A stretch of DNA of 64,000 nucleotides from positions 62,001 to 126,000 of the forward strand of contig CAZGKW010000006.1 of the NCBI GenBank assembly GCA_964526295.1, given 5' to 3'. This document shows, piece by piece, positions 51,436 through 61,955 of this stretch (position 1 is the first letter of the stretch; every line of letters starts with the position of its first letter). The notes beneath the pieces were generated by a model. It ran no database searches and was not told the origin of the DNA. It saw only the letters and a list, made by a program, of their open reading frames with translations. Source of the stretch: CAZGKW01 sp964526295 (GTDB lineage: Bacteria > Planctomycetota > Phycisphaerae > FEN-1346). Made by a program: the position numbers and the translations under genes.

Positions 51436-53466
51436 TCAGTACGGCAGCGGCGTCACGGCCTTCGACAGGAAGACGAACGCGATGCTGAGCATCGCCACCA
51501 GACCCATGCCGCACGAAAAGCCCGCCAGGATCACGGGCGTGTACCGCCGCCACCGCTCGGGCCCCACGCGCCGAGCCAGGTAGAGCCGCCCGATCAGCAT
51601 CCCGATGAAGATGGCGATGGTGTGGTGCGGATAGGCCCCGATGCCGGCGACCATCCCGTAGAAGTAGCCCGTGTGGACACCCAGCAGCGTCAGGACGACG
51701 TAGAGCACCACCGCGACGGCCGCCGCGCCGCCGATGACCCAGCCCTTGAGGGCGTTGAGCATGAACGGCGTGCCGTCCGACAGGGCCGTCGACCACAGGG
51801 CCCGGTACGAGGCGTGCATCGGCCAGAACCTCTGGACGTAGGGGTACCGCTCGGACGGGATGTCGGCCAGGCTCCAGATGTACCACCAGAAGAAGAAGCC
51901 CGTCACGAGCAGGAGCGGATGGATGAGGGCCTCAACCTTCAGAATGCTGGTGAACTTCGTCCGGGTCAGCTCGACGATGCGGAAGAACTGGGCGGCGCCG
52001 CCGTAGTTGTGGAGCGGAATGGGGGCGTACCAGACGTCGGGCTTGTCATAGCCGCTCAGGAGGAACGACCCCTCGCGGACCAGCGGAAACGCGATGGGCC
52101 GGCCCGTGATGCCCTGCATGTGGGCCGCCAGGTACGTGTTGAGCGGCGTCCAGAGGAACGCGAAAATGGCGAAGAGCCACCAGGGGAACCACTCGCCCCG
52201 CGGGCTGACCGGATTGTCGCTCAGCCACCCCAGGTTCACCAGGCCGTGGCACAGGACGACGTAGCCGATGCTGGCGACCAGGAACAGCAGCAGCGCGACC
52301 CACAAGGGGATGTCGCCCCGCCCCTTCTCCGGTTTCCAGAGCCGGCTCCAGTCGTGACGCGTGTCGGCCTTGCGGCTGGCCCGGACCAGACCGAACAGGC
52401 CGATCGTGCAGACGGCAATGGCCGCCCCGATGCTCACCGACAGCCACAGGTCGAGCTGGTTGGCCATGTGGGTGGCGATGGCGTTGAAGCCCGAGCCCTC
52501 CTGCCACTGGGTCAGGATGCCGGACCAATGGAGGAACGGGCTGAGCAGGATGTGGATGACGACCGAGGAGACGAACATGCCGATGACGACCCGCCAAGGC
52601 AGGATGAACCCCGTCAGCAGGATGCCCAGATCGAGCGTGATGCCGATGATGGCCGCCGGGGCGATCCCCTCGAATGTCTCGGTGAGGTCGAGCCAGGGAA
52701 TGGGCAGAAGCTGGACCGGCCGGGGGAAGATGGCCCCCGTGATGGCCGGGACGGCCACGTAGAACAGCGCGAATGTCACGCCGCAGGTCGCCCCGACCGA
52801 GAAGATGGGCCACCGCCAGGACTCGCGTTTCTGGCTGCTCTCGGCCAGGGCCGTCGCCCCCTCGGCGGCGACCGGGGCCATGGGGAACTCCAGCCGCTCC
52901 ACCCCCGCCGTCACCCGGAACGCCAGGTACCCCAGCCCCAGCCACGAGAGCCGGTCCAGGACGAGCCCGGCCACCAGGACGAAGAACGCCGGCATCCACG
53001 CCTCGTGCCAGAAGGTCCGCATCTCGAGGACGGCGACGTCCGGGCAGACCCATTCGGGCAGGACCTCCGTCGAGGAGAGGCCGAACTGCTGAAAAATGAC
53101 GGACTGGCGGCAGTATTGGTTGTAGATGGCCGTGGCGAACACCCCACCCGTCAGGGCCAGGTGCCCGATCCGCTTCGTCAGGACGCTCGCCGTGTAGAAG
53201 AGGACGTAGATCTCCTGTTTCTTGAGCGTGGTGAAGCTGCGGCGAGCCAGCTCCAGAAACAGGATGACCGTGACCCACTCGGCGGCGGGGTTGTCCTTGC
53301 CGATCAGCAGCCCGAGGTAGATGTTCCCCGGAAGCATGACGAAGGCGACGAAGAGGGCCCCGAGGATGGTCTTGCGGGTGAACCCGTCCTCGAACGGGCC
53401 GAGGTCCTCCTCGGTCCGGAGGAGGTCGCCGTGGGGCCCGGGCGTCACCGGCTTTTCCTGGGTCAC
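51436..53466 (-). CDS. OPT-like polytopic membrane protein (DUF6785 type)
   Basis: 676 residues with many membrane segments (at least twelve by eye). Segment VERLEFPMAPVAAEGATALAES near 206 is a hallmark I associate with the DUF6785/DUF6784 oligopeptide-transporter-like group. It starts GTG 53466, overlapping the stop of the giant permease (GTGA 53463-53466). A second member lies at 59467-61770 in the same operon, which may form a heteromer. Transport of peptides or siderophore-like ligands is the default for OPT folds; nothing here identifies the substrate. Confidence 0.75.
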   Translation of the reverse strand: MTQEKPVTPGPHGDLLRTEEDLGPFEDGFTRKTILGALFVAFVMLPGNIYLGLLIGKDNPAAEWVTVILFLELARRSFTTLKKQEIYVLFYTASVLTKRIGHLALTGGVFATAIYNQYCRQSVIFQQFGLSSTEVLPEWVCPDVAVLEMRTFWHEAWMPAFFVLVAGLVLDRLSWLGLGYLAFRVTAGVERLEFPMAPVAAEGATALAESSQKRESWRWPIFSVGATCGVTFALFYVAVPAITGAIFPRPVQLLPIPWLDLTETFEGIAPAAIIGITLDLGILLTGFILPWRVVIGMFVSSVVIHILLSPFLHWSGILTQWQEGSGFNAIATHMANQLDLWLSVSIGAAIAVCTIGLFGLVRASRKADTRHDWSRLWKPEKGRGDIPLWVALLLFLVASIGYVVLCHGLVNLGWLSDNPVSPRGEWFPWWLFAIFAFLWTPLNTYLAAHMQGITGRPIAFPLVREGSFLLSGYDKPDVWYAPIPLHNYGGAAQFFRIVELTRTKFTSILKVEALIHPLLLVTGFFFWWYIWSLADIPSERYPYVQRFWPMHASYRALWSTALSDGTPFMLNALKGWVIGGAAAVAVVLYVVLTLLGVHTGYFYGMVAGIGAYPHHTIAIFIGMLIGRLYLARRVGPERWRRYTPVILAGFSCGMGLVAMLSIAFVFLSKAVTPLPY

Positions 53467-56400
53467 TGAAATAGCTGCAACCCTTCCTCAATGTAGGTCC
53501 GCCGCTGCTCCAAGCGGATGGTTCGCCAGATGAGGAACTGCTTGCGGATGAGGTCCATGAAGCGGAAGTTCGTCCGCATCCACGACCCCTCGTCGCTCGA
53601 GAGCCGCCGCAGGCTGAACCGCACGCCGTAGACCCCCTCCCGGTCGGTCGGGTAGACGGTCACGAGGCAGCGCTGGCTGACACCCAGGTCGTACGGGGCC
53701 GGGAAGACCCGCATCTGGAGGGCCAGCAGGGCCTGCCCGTCGGAGGCCCAGGCCCGCGTCCTCAGGCCCGACGTGCTGAAGTCGGGGCTCGTCGGGTCGG
53801 CGTGGCCCTCGAAGTACTCGTGGAGGAACATGGCCATCCCGACGGCGTTGCCCCGCGTGAGCGTAAACGGCAGCTCGAGCACCAGGCGGCGTCCCTGGCG
53901 GGGCTCGGGCATGGCCCACCGGGCCGCCCCGGACGGGGTGGCGAGGGCGGCGGCCTTGCGGGCCGGGTACACCGTCGCCGCCAGGACGATCAGGGCCACC
54001 AGGGCCGCCGTGAAGATGGCCGCCAGGGACGAGTAGTTCAGCGACAGCTCCTCAAACCATCCCATCGACACGACCATCTTGGCCATGACCTGGCCGACGA
54101 GGTAGCCGACGACGACGCCGGCGTTGGCGTAGACGCTGGCCTCGGTGAAGAAGAGCATCGCCACGTGCCGCGGCGCCAGGCCGACGGCGCCGAGCATGCG
54201 GATCTCGCCCTTTCGCTCCTCGACCGTGCCGAGCATCGTGTTCAGGATAATGAGGACCGCCAGGACGATCGGGGCGACGAGCGTCCAGTCCGGCCGGATG
54301 GTCTTCAGGCCGACGCTGCGGATGAGGTAGCGCCGGCCGTCGACGCCGGCGTAGACGTTGACGGCAAGGCGGCTCATCAGCTCGTCGATGATCTGCTTGT
54401 GGTCCTCGGGCGAACCGGGGGCAAACTTGACGCAGACGGCCTTGACGTGGCTGTCGCTCATCTGGCGGATCGTGTCGAGGGGGGCGATGGCGACATCGGT
54501 GAAGCTCATGTGCTCGAAGGCCCGCTCCAGGCCGACCTCGGCCTCGATGTCGACGCCCTGGACGCCCGCGCCGCCGCTGCCGATCTTGCCCCCTTCGGAG
54601 CCGGAGGCCAGGTAGTCGATCGGGGCGATGGACTCCCCGTTCAGGCCGCGGACCTCGTCGGCCCCAATGGGCATCTCGCCGGCTTCCTTCTGGGCCGCGG
54701 TCCGGCGGGCGCGGAAGACCCCGATGAGGCGAAGCTCGCGGCCGCCGAGGATGATGCGGACCCTCCCGGCCTCGACGTCCTCGGGGTCGAGCTGGAGCTC
54801 GTGGGCGGCGCCCTCCGGGACGAGCAGGACGTCGCGTTCGCCCTCCCGCATCCACCGCCCGGCCACGACACAGCGGTCCAGGCCGGTCAACTCCTTCTCG
54901 GCGGCCTCGAAGCCGGCCAGGCAGTGGACGGTCGCCCGGGCGTCGGGGTTGTCCTGGCGGACCAAGGCCATCTCGTTGGAGCCCTCGAGCCACTGGTTCC
55001 AGCCGCCCTCGGTCTCCATCCGCCAGCCCCGCTTCACGAGCAGGTGCCGGCCCGCGAACTCCACCTCCAGGGCCGTGGAGACCGACTCCGGCATGTCCTT
55101 CCAGTGCGGGATGCGGAACATCAGCCCGTTGTACGGGGCGTCGGCACCCAGCTCGATCGGATAGTGGTCGGCCGCCTGCTGGACCGAGGTGAACGAAATG
55201 ACGCTGAAGGCCAGCAGGATGAGCGTCCCGATGGTCAGGACGGTCCGGCTCTTTCGCTTGCCGAGGTTCGCAATGCCCAGGTTGAAGGCGACGGCGGTCG
55301 TCGAGAGGCGGCTGACGTCGGCCGAGTGGACCCCCGAGGCCTGCTGCCGCCACTTCTTCACCTGCTCCCCGAATCGGGCCGAGACCAGCACGAGGACCAC
55401 CGACGCCAGCACCAGCAGAAGGAACGCCAGAAGGATCACCAGCGGCGTCAGCGAGATCTCGAACGCCGGGTGCACCCAGAACAGGATGCCGAACACGATC
55501 GCGAACCAGATGCTCATCCCGATCACCCGGTACACCGCGGTCTTGAAGACGAACGTCAGCCGTTCCATGAAGTAGGCGAACGGCAGGATCAGCGCCAGGA
55601 AGAACACGACGCCATAGACCGCATCGTTGGCCGTCGCCGTGACTTCCGGGTAGGCCCGGGCGGCGAAGCCCCAGGCGGAGTTGGCGAACCGGACGGCGTC
55701 GGCGTGCTGTCGCCCCTCGCGGGCCCGCTTGGCCCGGCCGATGTGCTCGTCGGCCTGGTCGACGAGCTCGTCGAGCTCGGTGGACCGGATGCCGGCGTTG
55801 CCTAGGCGTCGGAGCCGGTCGCGGTTAAGGCGGGTCATGTCCTCGGCCACCTTCAGAGGGGTATGCTCGAGGAGCCGTCCCCGCCCGATCGGATAGCCAC
55901 CCCCGGTGGGGTCGTCCGCGGACGTGCCGAGCAGGACCAGCCGCCGGGTGCCGAGGTTCTGCTCGCCCATCATGACCTGGAGGTGAAGGTTTGGCGGGAC
56001 GAAGACGACGGCACAGTTGGCGGCTTCGTCGGCCGAGCCCTCCTTGCCCTTGGTCTCGTCCGAGGCCAGGCTGGTGTAGTGGCGGGGCTGGGACTTGCTC
56101 TTGCCGTCCAGGATCCGCACGCTCTTCAGGACCCGCAGGTAGCGGGGGTCCACGGGGTTGAACAGGACGGCCCCCGCGCAGTCGAAGACGAGCAGGTCGA
56201 GCCGTTCGGTGGAGTCGTCGAGCCGGAGGCGGTTCGTGAGGCGGACGGTCTGCGACTCGCCCTCGTCGATGGCCAGGTCCACCACGCCGCGGCGCCGGTC
56301 GAACCCGAAGGCCCAGACCTTGGGCCTGCCGCGGCCTTGGCCGCGCGGCTCGAAGGGGAGGCGATAGCGCCCGTCGGGGTCGGCCAGGACGGCCAGGTGC

Positions 56401-59387
56401 GAGAACACGCCGCCGCACTTGCGGGCCCCCTTGCCGCCCTCGTCCATCTGGCCGCCCCGCACGAGGTACACCAGCGCGCCGTCGACGGGCATGTTAGGGA
56501 ACGGGCCGGCCCGGATGTCGAATTTAACGACACGGCCGTGGATTTCGGTGTACCTGCTGCGAATCCGCTTCGCCTTGACGATCAGGGCCTCGTCCGAGAG
56601 GGCGTCGCAGATCAACGCCGAGACCGTCTTGGCCTGGACCGCGAGCCCCTCGAAGTCCATGGCCGAGGGAACGTCGGCCGGGGTGTTCCAGGCGTACTTG
56701 GGCTCCTCGCACGACTTGAAGGCGTAGGGCGTGATCTCGGCCATCAGGAGCGGCCCCTCGGGGCTCGTGCCGTCCGCCTCCGTATACTGCCGCCGGGTCT
56801 CCATCGACGCCGTGTTCGCAAACAACTGGCCGTGGGCCAGGTCCAGGACACGGTTCATCAACCGGCCGGCCTGGGTGTACTGCTGGCTGATGTTGGTCCG
56901 CGTCGTGAACGTGAAGTCCCCGGGCAGGCCCTGCATGGGGACGGCCTTGCTGCCCTCCCCGAGGGTGATCTGCGTGGTGTGGCTCGCCAGGTCGATGGAG
57001 AAGGCGACGTCGGTCCGGTACCGTTCCTCCCGGACGAGGCCCACCAGCCGCGTCTCGGCCTTTTCCAGGGCCCCCGGCTCGGGAGACGGGCCGGTGGCCT
57101 TGCCGGCGAGCTGGAGAGCGGTTTCCGAATCCGTGAGGCCGTCCAGCTGCCGGGCGAGGTCCGCGTCTTCCCGGGCCCCATCGAGGCGGTCCCGGTATCG
57201 CGCCAGCCGGCCCTCGTAGCTGCGGCGGAGCCAGGAGAGCGTGATGTCGTCCCCGCCCATGGCCGCCCGGACGGCGGCCAGCGTGTCGGGCGGCAGCGCC
57301 TCAAACGCCTCGGGGGAATCCGCCTCGTCCAGGTCCGCGAGGAGCCGTTCGAGCGTGGGCCTGCCCGCTGCCTTACCAAGCGGCGCGAGCACCGCCTCGC
57401 GGTCGGGCGACCGGCCCGAGGGGGCCTCCACCAGCGCAAGCACCTGTAGCACGTCGCCGAGCGAATCCAGACCGGAGGCGGCCTTGTAGAAGCCGAGCCG
57501 GACGTCCAGGGCTGCACGCTCGACCGGCAGCCGGTCCGTCTCCGCCCCCTTCCGCTGGGCCGCGACGTCCGCCCGCCGGAAGTTCATCCGGTCCTTCGCT
57601 TCGCGGAGCAAGGCGTTCTCGGCCCCGCTCGCCGTGCCGAACTCCCATTCGCCGGGCGATTCGAGGATCGCTTGGATCCGCTTGACCCGCTCGAGGTCAT
57701 CCTCCAGCTCCGCCGCCCGGTCCCGGAAGTGCTGCTCCCCGAATCGGATGGCCCGGCACAGACTTCGGGCCCCGTACATCGACTGGAACTGGCTGTCGAA
57801 GGCGACGAACACGACCGACCGCTCGCGCGGCAGGGGGCTCAGAGCGACCATGTAGTCGGCCAGGGCCTCCAGCGCCACCAGCGACCCCGACTGGTCCGCC
57901 CCGTGAGGCGCCCCCGGAACCGCCGACAGCGAGTCCAACGGGGCGTTGATCAGGACGGCTTCCCGGCCGGGCACGAGACGGCGGACCTGCCGCGCCACCC
58001 GCTCGGCGTAGCCGTCCTCGTCGGCCCGAAGCCACCGCTTCAGGGCCCATCGGACCACCGGCTCGGGCCATTCGGCCACGGGCGACTCAAGGAACAAGGC
58101 CGCTTCGGTCCCCTTCCCCGCCTTCAGGGCCTCGGCCAGGTCCGGCGGCACCGCGTCCGCGACCTCCGCCAACTCCTGCTTCAAGGCGGCGTGGGCCTCG
58201 GTCACCGCCGTCGAAGGCAGGAACCCCAGCACGTTGCCGCACGCCACGTCCTGCCAATCCATCCGGCCGACGAGCCGCACCGGGTCGCCGCGACCGGCCA
58301 TGCGGCGGAGGCGCGGCACGAGCGATGCCTCGGCGTAGTACCGGGGGAAGTCGACCGGCAGGTTGATGAATTTGCCCGCGGCTTCCTGGCGGCTCATGCC
58401 CTCCTGGTGGCAAAAGATGGCCGCCCGGGCCCCGAGCATGGCGGCCCACTGCCAGTTCGCCCGCGAGTTGAAGTCCAGCAGGACGATCGCCCCTTGGAGC
58501 TCCAGCCCGTCCGCCTCGAGCAGGCGGCCTGAGCCCATGTCCACGAGGGGGCCCTCGATGCCGCCCTCGGGCAGCATGGGCGGCACAGCTTGGTTCGGCC
58601 AGACGGAGAAAAGCCGCTCGGGCTCGCCGTCCGGCGGCCTCAGGTAGATCGTCGCTCCTTCGTCGATAGGCGCGGCCCGGGTGAAGCGGTCCAGCTGGAC
58701 GCCGGCCAGGCCGGCCCGGCGGAAGCGATCCAGGACACGGGCGCGCGCGGGACGATGTCCCGGATGGCCGACGGCCCGAGGGCCGAGACGGTGGATCGCC
58801 TCGACCTCCGCCCGAAGGGCCTCGGCCTGGAGGGGCGGGAAGCGGTCCAGCTCGTGCAGCCGGACGTACTCCAGGACCCGCCGCCTCAGCCACCTTCGGG
58901 TCAGGTCTTCCCGGTCGACCACCTTGTCGGGGGCCGGGTAAAGGGCCGCGAGACGGGCCTTCAGGGACTCGTCGGCCGCCGCCAGGACGGGTTCGTAGAC
59001 CTTTCGGAGACGTTCGAGGAGGCCGCCCGTGGCCTCTTCGAGGAAGGCCAGTTCATCGGGGGAGAGGTCGGCGAACGGAGTCTCGGCGTCGATACCGAGG
59101 TTCCGCCGCTCGCGCTCGAGGGTGGACCGGTGGAACTCGTAGCGTTCGGCGGCCTGCTCGTCGATGACCGCCGCCAACCAGGCTTCGGCCTCGGGCGAGG
59201 TGCCGAAGCGATAGACCGGCCACGCGTCCAGGAGGGCCAGGGCCTGCCGGGCCAGCTCGTAGTCGCTGCGACCTTCCGCGGCCGACCGGACGGGGTCGGC
59301 CGGCGAGGGGGCCGCCTCGACCGTCGGCCCAAGCGCCAGGGCCAGCGCGGCCACAGCCAGCCCGATCGGAACTCCCTGCCACTTCAC
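53463..59387 (-). CDS. Giant FtsX-type permease with secreted degenerate M28-like region
   Basis: 1974 residues. A signal peptide (about 1-26) is followed by a large exported part: a helical N-terminus, a protease-associated-like segment near 300-370, and an M28-peptidase-like segment (about 470-560; APLDSLSAVPGAPHGADQSG near 490, SVVFVAFDSQFQSMYGA near 530) in which the metal His and the EE pair are replaced, so it is probably catalytically dead. A carboxypeptidase-regulatory-like beta domain lies near 955-1075. From about 1255 come membrane segments, then an FtsX/MacB permease: helix near 1385, a long loop, helices from about 1700 to 1815, and a soluble end. GTG 59387 has GGAGGG eight bases upstream. 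Its stop overlaps the next GTG. Confidence 0.75.
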   Translation of the reverse strand: MKWQGVPIGLAVAALALALGPTVEAAPSPADPVRSAAEGRSDYELARQALALLDAWPVYRFGTSPEAEAWLAAVIDEQAAERYEFHRSTLERERRNLGIDAETPFADLSPDELAFLEEATGGLLERLRKVYEPVLAAADESLKARLAALYPAPDKVVDREDLTRRWLRRRVLEYVRLHELDRFPPLQAEALRAEVEAIHRLGPRAVGHPGHRPARARVLDRFRRAGLAGVQLDRFTRAAPIDEGATIYLRPPDGEPERLFSVWPNQAVPPMLPEGGIEGPLVDMGSGRLLEADGLELQGAIVLLDFNSRANWQWAAMLGARAAIFCHQEGMSRQEAAGKFINLPVDFPRYYAEASLVPRLRRMAGRGDPVRLVGRMDWQDVACGNVLGFLPSTAVTEAHAALKQELAEVADAVPPDLAEALKAGKGTEAALFLESPVAEWPEPVVRWALKRWLRADEDGYAERVARQVRRLVPGREAVLINAPLDSLSAVPGAPHGADQSGSLVALEALADYMVALSPLPRERSVVFVAFDSQFQSMYGARSLCRAIRFGEQHFRDRAAELEDDLERVKRIQAILESPGEWEFGTASGAENALLREAKDRMNFRRADVAAQRKGAETDRLPVERAALDVRLGFYKAASGLDSLGDVLQVLALVEAPSGRSPDREAVLAPLGKAAGRPTLERLLADLDEADSPEAFEALPPDTLAAVRAAMGGDDITLSWLRRSYEGRLARYRDRLDGAREDADLARQLDGLTDSETALQLAGKATGPSPEPGALEKAETRLVGLVREERYRTDVAFSIDLASHTTQITLGEGSKAVPMQGLPGDFTFTTRTNISQQYTQAGRLMNRVLDLAHGQLFANTASMETRRQYTEADGTSPEGPLLMAEITPYAFKSCEEPKYAWNTPADVPSAMDFEGLAVQAKTVSALICDALSDEALIVKAKRIRSRYTEIHGRVVKFDIRAGPFPNMPVDGALVYLVRGGQMDEGGKGARKCGGVFSHLAVLADPDGRYRLPFEPRGQGRGRPKVWAFGFDRRRGVVDLAIDEGESQTVRLTNRLRLDDSTERLDLLVFDCAGAVLFNPVDPRYLRVLKSVRILDGKSKSQPRHYTSLASDETKGKEGSADEAANCAVVFVPPNLHLQVMMGEQNLGTRRLVLLGTSADDPTGGGYPIGRGRLLEHTPLKVAEDMTRLNRDRLRRLGNAGIRSTELDELVDQADEHIGRAKRAREGRQHADAVRFANSAWGFAARAYPEVTATANDAVYGVVFFLALILPFAYFMERLTFVFKTAVYRVIGMSIWFAIVFGILFWVHPAFEISLTPLVILLAFLLLVLASVVLVLVSARFGEQVKKWRQQASGVHSADVSRLSTTAVAFNLGIANLGKRKSRTVLTIGTLILLAFSVISFTSVQQAADHYPIELGADAPYNGLMFRIPHWKDMPESVSTALEVEFAGRHLLVKRGWRMETEGGWNQWLEGSNEMALVRQDNPDARATVHCLAGFEAAEKELTGLDRCVVAGRWMREGERDVLLVPEGAAHELQLDPEDVEAGRVRIILGGRELRLIGVFRARRTAAQKEAGEMPIGADEVRGLNGESIAPIDYLASGSEGGKIGSGGAGVQGVDIEAEVGLERAFEHMSFTDVAIAPLDTIRQMSDSHVKAVCVKFAPGSPEDHKQIIDELMSRLAVNVYAGVDGRRYLIRSVGLKTIRPDWTLVAPIVLAVLIILNTMLGTVEERKGEIRMLGAVGLAPRHVAMLFFTEASVYANAGVVVGYLVGQVMAKMVVSMGWFEELSLNYSSLAAIFTAALVALIVLAATVYPARKAAALATPSGAARWAMPEPRQGRRLVLELPFTLTRGNAVGMAMFLHEYFEGHADPTSPDFSTSGLRTRAWASDGQALLALQMRVFPAPYDLGVSQRCLVTVYPTDREGVYGVRFSLRRLSSDEGSWMRTNFRFMDLIRKQFLIWRTIRLEQRRTYIEEGLQLFQ

Positions 59388-59466
59388 GGTTCCATCCCTC
59401 CGCAGCTGCCGGCCGTGCACCGGCCCGCCCGACCTCACCGCATCGTTTTCCGACCGGCCTGGCGGG

Positions 59467-61770
59467 TCAATACGCCTCCGGCCAGTACACCGGCCGCTCC
59501 GCCGTCAGGTCAATCATCCACTTCTCCAGATCCAGCATGTCCATGGCGAACACGTGGGCCACCGACCAGAACGCCAGCATCAGGAGCTGGCCCAGGATCA
59601 GCCCCAGGAACACCGGCAGGAGCTTCCGGTACAGCTTCATGCCCCCGTAGCGGATCACCGTCCGCTTGATGAACCAGGCGATGAGCATCGGGGCCCAGAG
59701 CAGGTGCATCCACCGGACGTTCTGCGGCCGCTGGGCGAACGCCTCGTGGGCCGGCGCCACACAGTACACCAGGTACCCCAGGGGATGGAGCGGGAACCGG
59801 AGCCATTTCGTCCGGGCGACCAGGAGACCCGACATCAGAACCAGCCCCACCACCGTGGCGACCGCCTGCCCCTTGTGGATGAACCCCACCTCCAGGTTCT
59901 TGCCCCGGGCCCGGTAGAACGTCCACAGGGCTTGCGTGCCGTGGTTGACGTTTCGCCCGATGTAGCCGGTGCCCTGAAGGTGGACGTTGACCACGAAGCA
60001 CAGGCCCCCCACGACCAGGGCCGCCACGAACGCCAGCAGGACGCCGATCGCGAGGGTCCGCGGGCCCGGCCCGTGCCGACGGGCCAGCGCCAACCCTTCG
60101 AGCTGCAAAGGCGCCATGGCCGGCAGGGACGACAGCGACATCCAGGCGTAGTGGTTGAGGAAGTTGGTGGAACGCCAGCCGAAGACGGCGGGTCCGCCCC
60201 ACGTCCGGGGGACGCGGACCAGCGACGGGACGAGGAAGTTGTTCGGGATGCCCGCCTCGGCCCGAAGCCGCGCAAACGCCACCACCATCAGGAAGAACAG
60301 GCCCAGCCACAGAACGATCAACCCGTAGCTGATATCCCCGACCTCGCCGGTGGCGTCCAGCGCCGACCGGTCGAACCCCTCGGGCAGACGGAACATCCGG
60401 ACCATGAAGGCCACCAGGAGGACGAAACAGACGATGAACCCCCACCCGGCGAATCGGCGAGGCATGAAGCCCTCGCCGTCGCCCGTGTCCACGGTCCGAA
60501 CGAACGGGGCCTTGACGAGGGCCCACAGGCCGCCCCGGCTTCGCCACAGCAGGAAAGCCGCCAGGGCCGCCATCGCCCCAATCGCCTGGTCGCGGGGGTA
60601 GGGGTAGCCCGGGGCCTGCCAGTCGAGCGGCTCGGGGGGGTGTTCCACCACGTTCCACCCGATGTTCGCGGCCAACAGCATGAACAGGGCCCCCAGGGCG
60701 AAGAAGATCCAGATGCTCCGCGAAATCTCCAGATGCACCAGGTACCCGATGCCGATCACCAGCGGGCTGACGACCAGGATGTTCTGCCTCAGGGCGTCCC
60801 ACGGCGATCTCGTGAACTTATCCTGGAAGTTGACCAGCAGCTCGGATTTGTCGAAGCCAAGCTCGTAGTACCGCATGCCGCTCAGGGCCACCATCAGCAT
60901 CGAGATGCCCATGCCGATCCAGAGGAGCCAGTTGCCCAGCAGGGGATGGCGGATGCGCGCGTCGGTGGAGGTGCGTTCGTCGATCAGGGCGGCCGGCAAA
61001 ACCGCCAGCGGGAACGCCAGGTTCTCCCGCTCCACCCACTGCTGCCTCAGAACCTCGACCAGGAACAGGATGCCCAGGAACAGGAGAAAGATGAACGCGG
61101 CCCAGTTCAGGAGCGGCTCGCGCCAAATCCGCCAGGGGACCTTGTCCCAGGCGTACTGAAGCTTCTGCCACGTCGAGGCCCCGCGGAGGCGGTACTGCTC
61201 GGCCAGTCCCAGCGGCGTGCCCGACCAGAACCGCTTCAGCGGCGCGATCTGCCGCTGCCGCTCTTCGCCCTTCAGGGCCGGGTCGAACTCGACCTTCGGA
61301 TAGAACGCCGGGTCCTGGGCGGCATAGGCGGGGGCCACGCTCGGGACGTTCCGGTCCACGTACTCCGACGCCACCGACGTGATGTTCGTCAGGACGGGCT
61401 GCACGAGACCCACGTTCGCCACCGGCAGGCCCGTCACCAGCATCACGTAGAGCAGCACGAGCTGCCACCGGCGGAACGCTCGGGCCCGGGCGGCGGCAAA
61501 CACCACCAAGTTCACCAGAAGCAGGCCGACCAGCAGGCCCACGGCCCCGGCCGGAGGGGCCGACAGCTCGAACGGGTTCGTGTAGGCCCCGTAGTCGACC
61601 CACTGAATGAACGGGATGAGCAGGACGAGCACCGCCAAGCCGAGCAGGATGGTCAGGGCGGCGCCGAGGAGGGTGGGACGTTCGGGAGCGCAGTCGGCGG
61701 CTTCCGGCCCGGGCACGGCCTCGACGGGTCCCTGAGCGGCAGGCCGCTCAGCTTCGGCGGTGACTGACAC
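59467..61770 (-). CDS. OPT-like polytopic membrane protein (DUF6785 type), second copy
   Basis: 767 residues with about twelve or more membrane segments; WVERENLAFPLAVLPAALIDERT near 268 is the group hallmark. After a cytosolic N-terminus (about 1-30) the first helix is LLGAALTILLGLAVLVLLIPF near 34. GTG 61770 has AAGGAGAG seven bases upstream; the longer in-frame start would not be preceded by one. It is first in the five-gene operon; the giant permease follows 79 bases later. Relation to the 51436-53466 protein: same group, clearly different sequence. The substrate is unknown. Confidence 0.75.
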   Translation of the reverse strand: MSVTAEAERPAAQGPVEAVPGPEAADCAPERPTLLGAALTILLGLAVLVLLIPFIQWVDYGAYTNPFELSAPPAGAVGLLVGLLLVNLVVFAAARARAFRRWQLVLLYVMLVTGLPVANVGLVQPVLTNITSVASEYVDRNVPSVAPAYAAQDPAFYPKVEFDPALKGEERQRQIAPLKRFWSGTPLGLAEQYRLRGASTWQKLQYAWDKVPWRIWREPLLNWAAFIFLLFLGILFLVEVLRQQWVERENLAFPLAVLPAALIDERTSTDARIRHPLLGNWLLWIGMGISMLMVALSGMRYYELGFDKSELLVNFQDKFTRSPWDALRQNILVVSPLVIGIGYLVHLEISRSIWIFFALGALFMLLAANIGWNVVEHPPEPLDWQAPGYPYPRDQAIGAMAALAAFLLWRSRGGLWALVKAPFVRTVDTGDGEGFMPRRFAGWGFIVCFVLLVAFMVRMFRLPEGFDRSALDATGEVGDISYGLIVLWLGLFFLMVVAFARLRAEAGIPNNFLVPSLVRVPRTWGGPAVFGWRSTNFLNHYAWMSLSSLPAMAPLQLEGLALARRHGPGPRTLAIGVLLAFVAALVVGGLCFVVNVHLQGTGYIGRNVNHGTQALWTFYRARGKNLEVGFIHKGQAVATVVGLVLMSGLLVARTKWLRFPLHPLGYLVYCVAPAHEAFAQRPQNVRWMHLLWAPMLIAWFIKRTVIRYGGMKLYRKLLPVFLGLILGQLLMLAFWSVAHVFAMDMLDLEKWMIDLTAERPVYWPEAY

Positions 61771-61955
61771 CCATCTCTCCTTGCCGGACCCGACGCTTCG
61801 CGAGGGGACCCCCTCGGCGGCATACCACGGATACCCCTGCCGGGGCTCGCCCCACCGAAACCGCTTGCACAGGAGGATGACGCGCCGCCGAAGACCCGCC
61901 CCGAGCGGCGCCACAGCGTCGCGAGAACGTCCAAAATGCGGCTTCTCGGCCGCCC

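Noticed and set aside
49762..53469. 1235-residue frame opposite the ABC and OPT genes
   Set aside because: Asp/Arg/Gln-rich shadow; the minus-strand genes have Walker motifs and membrane segments.
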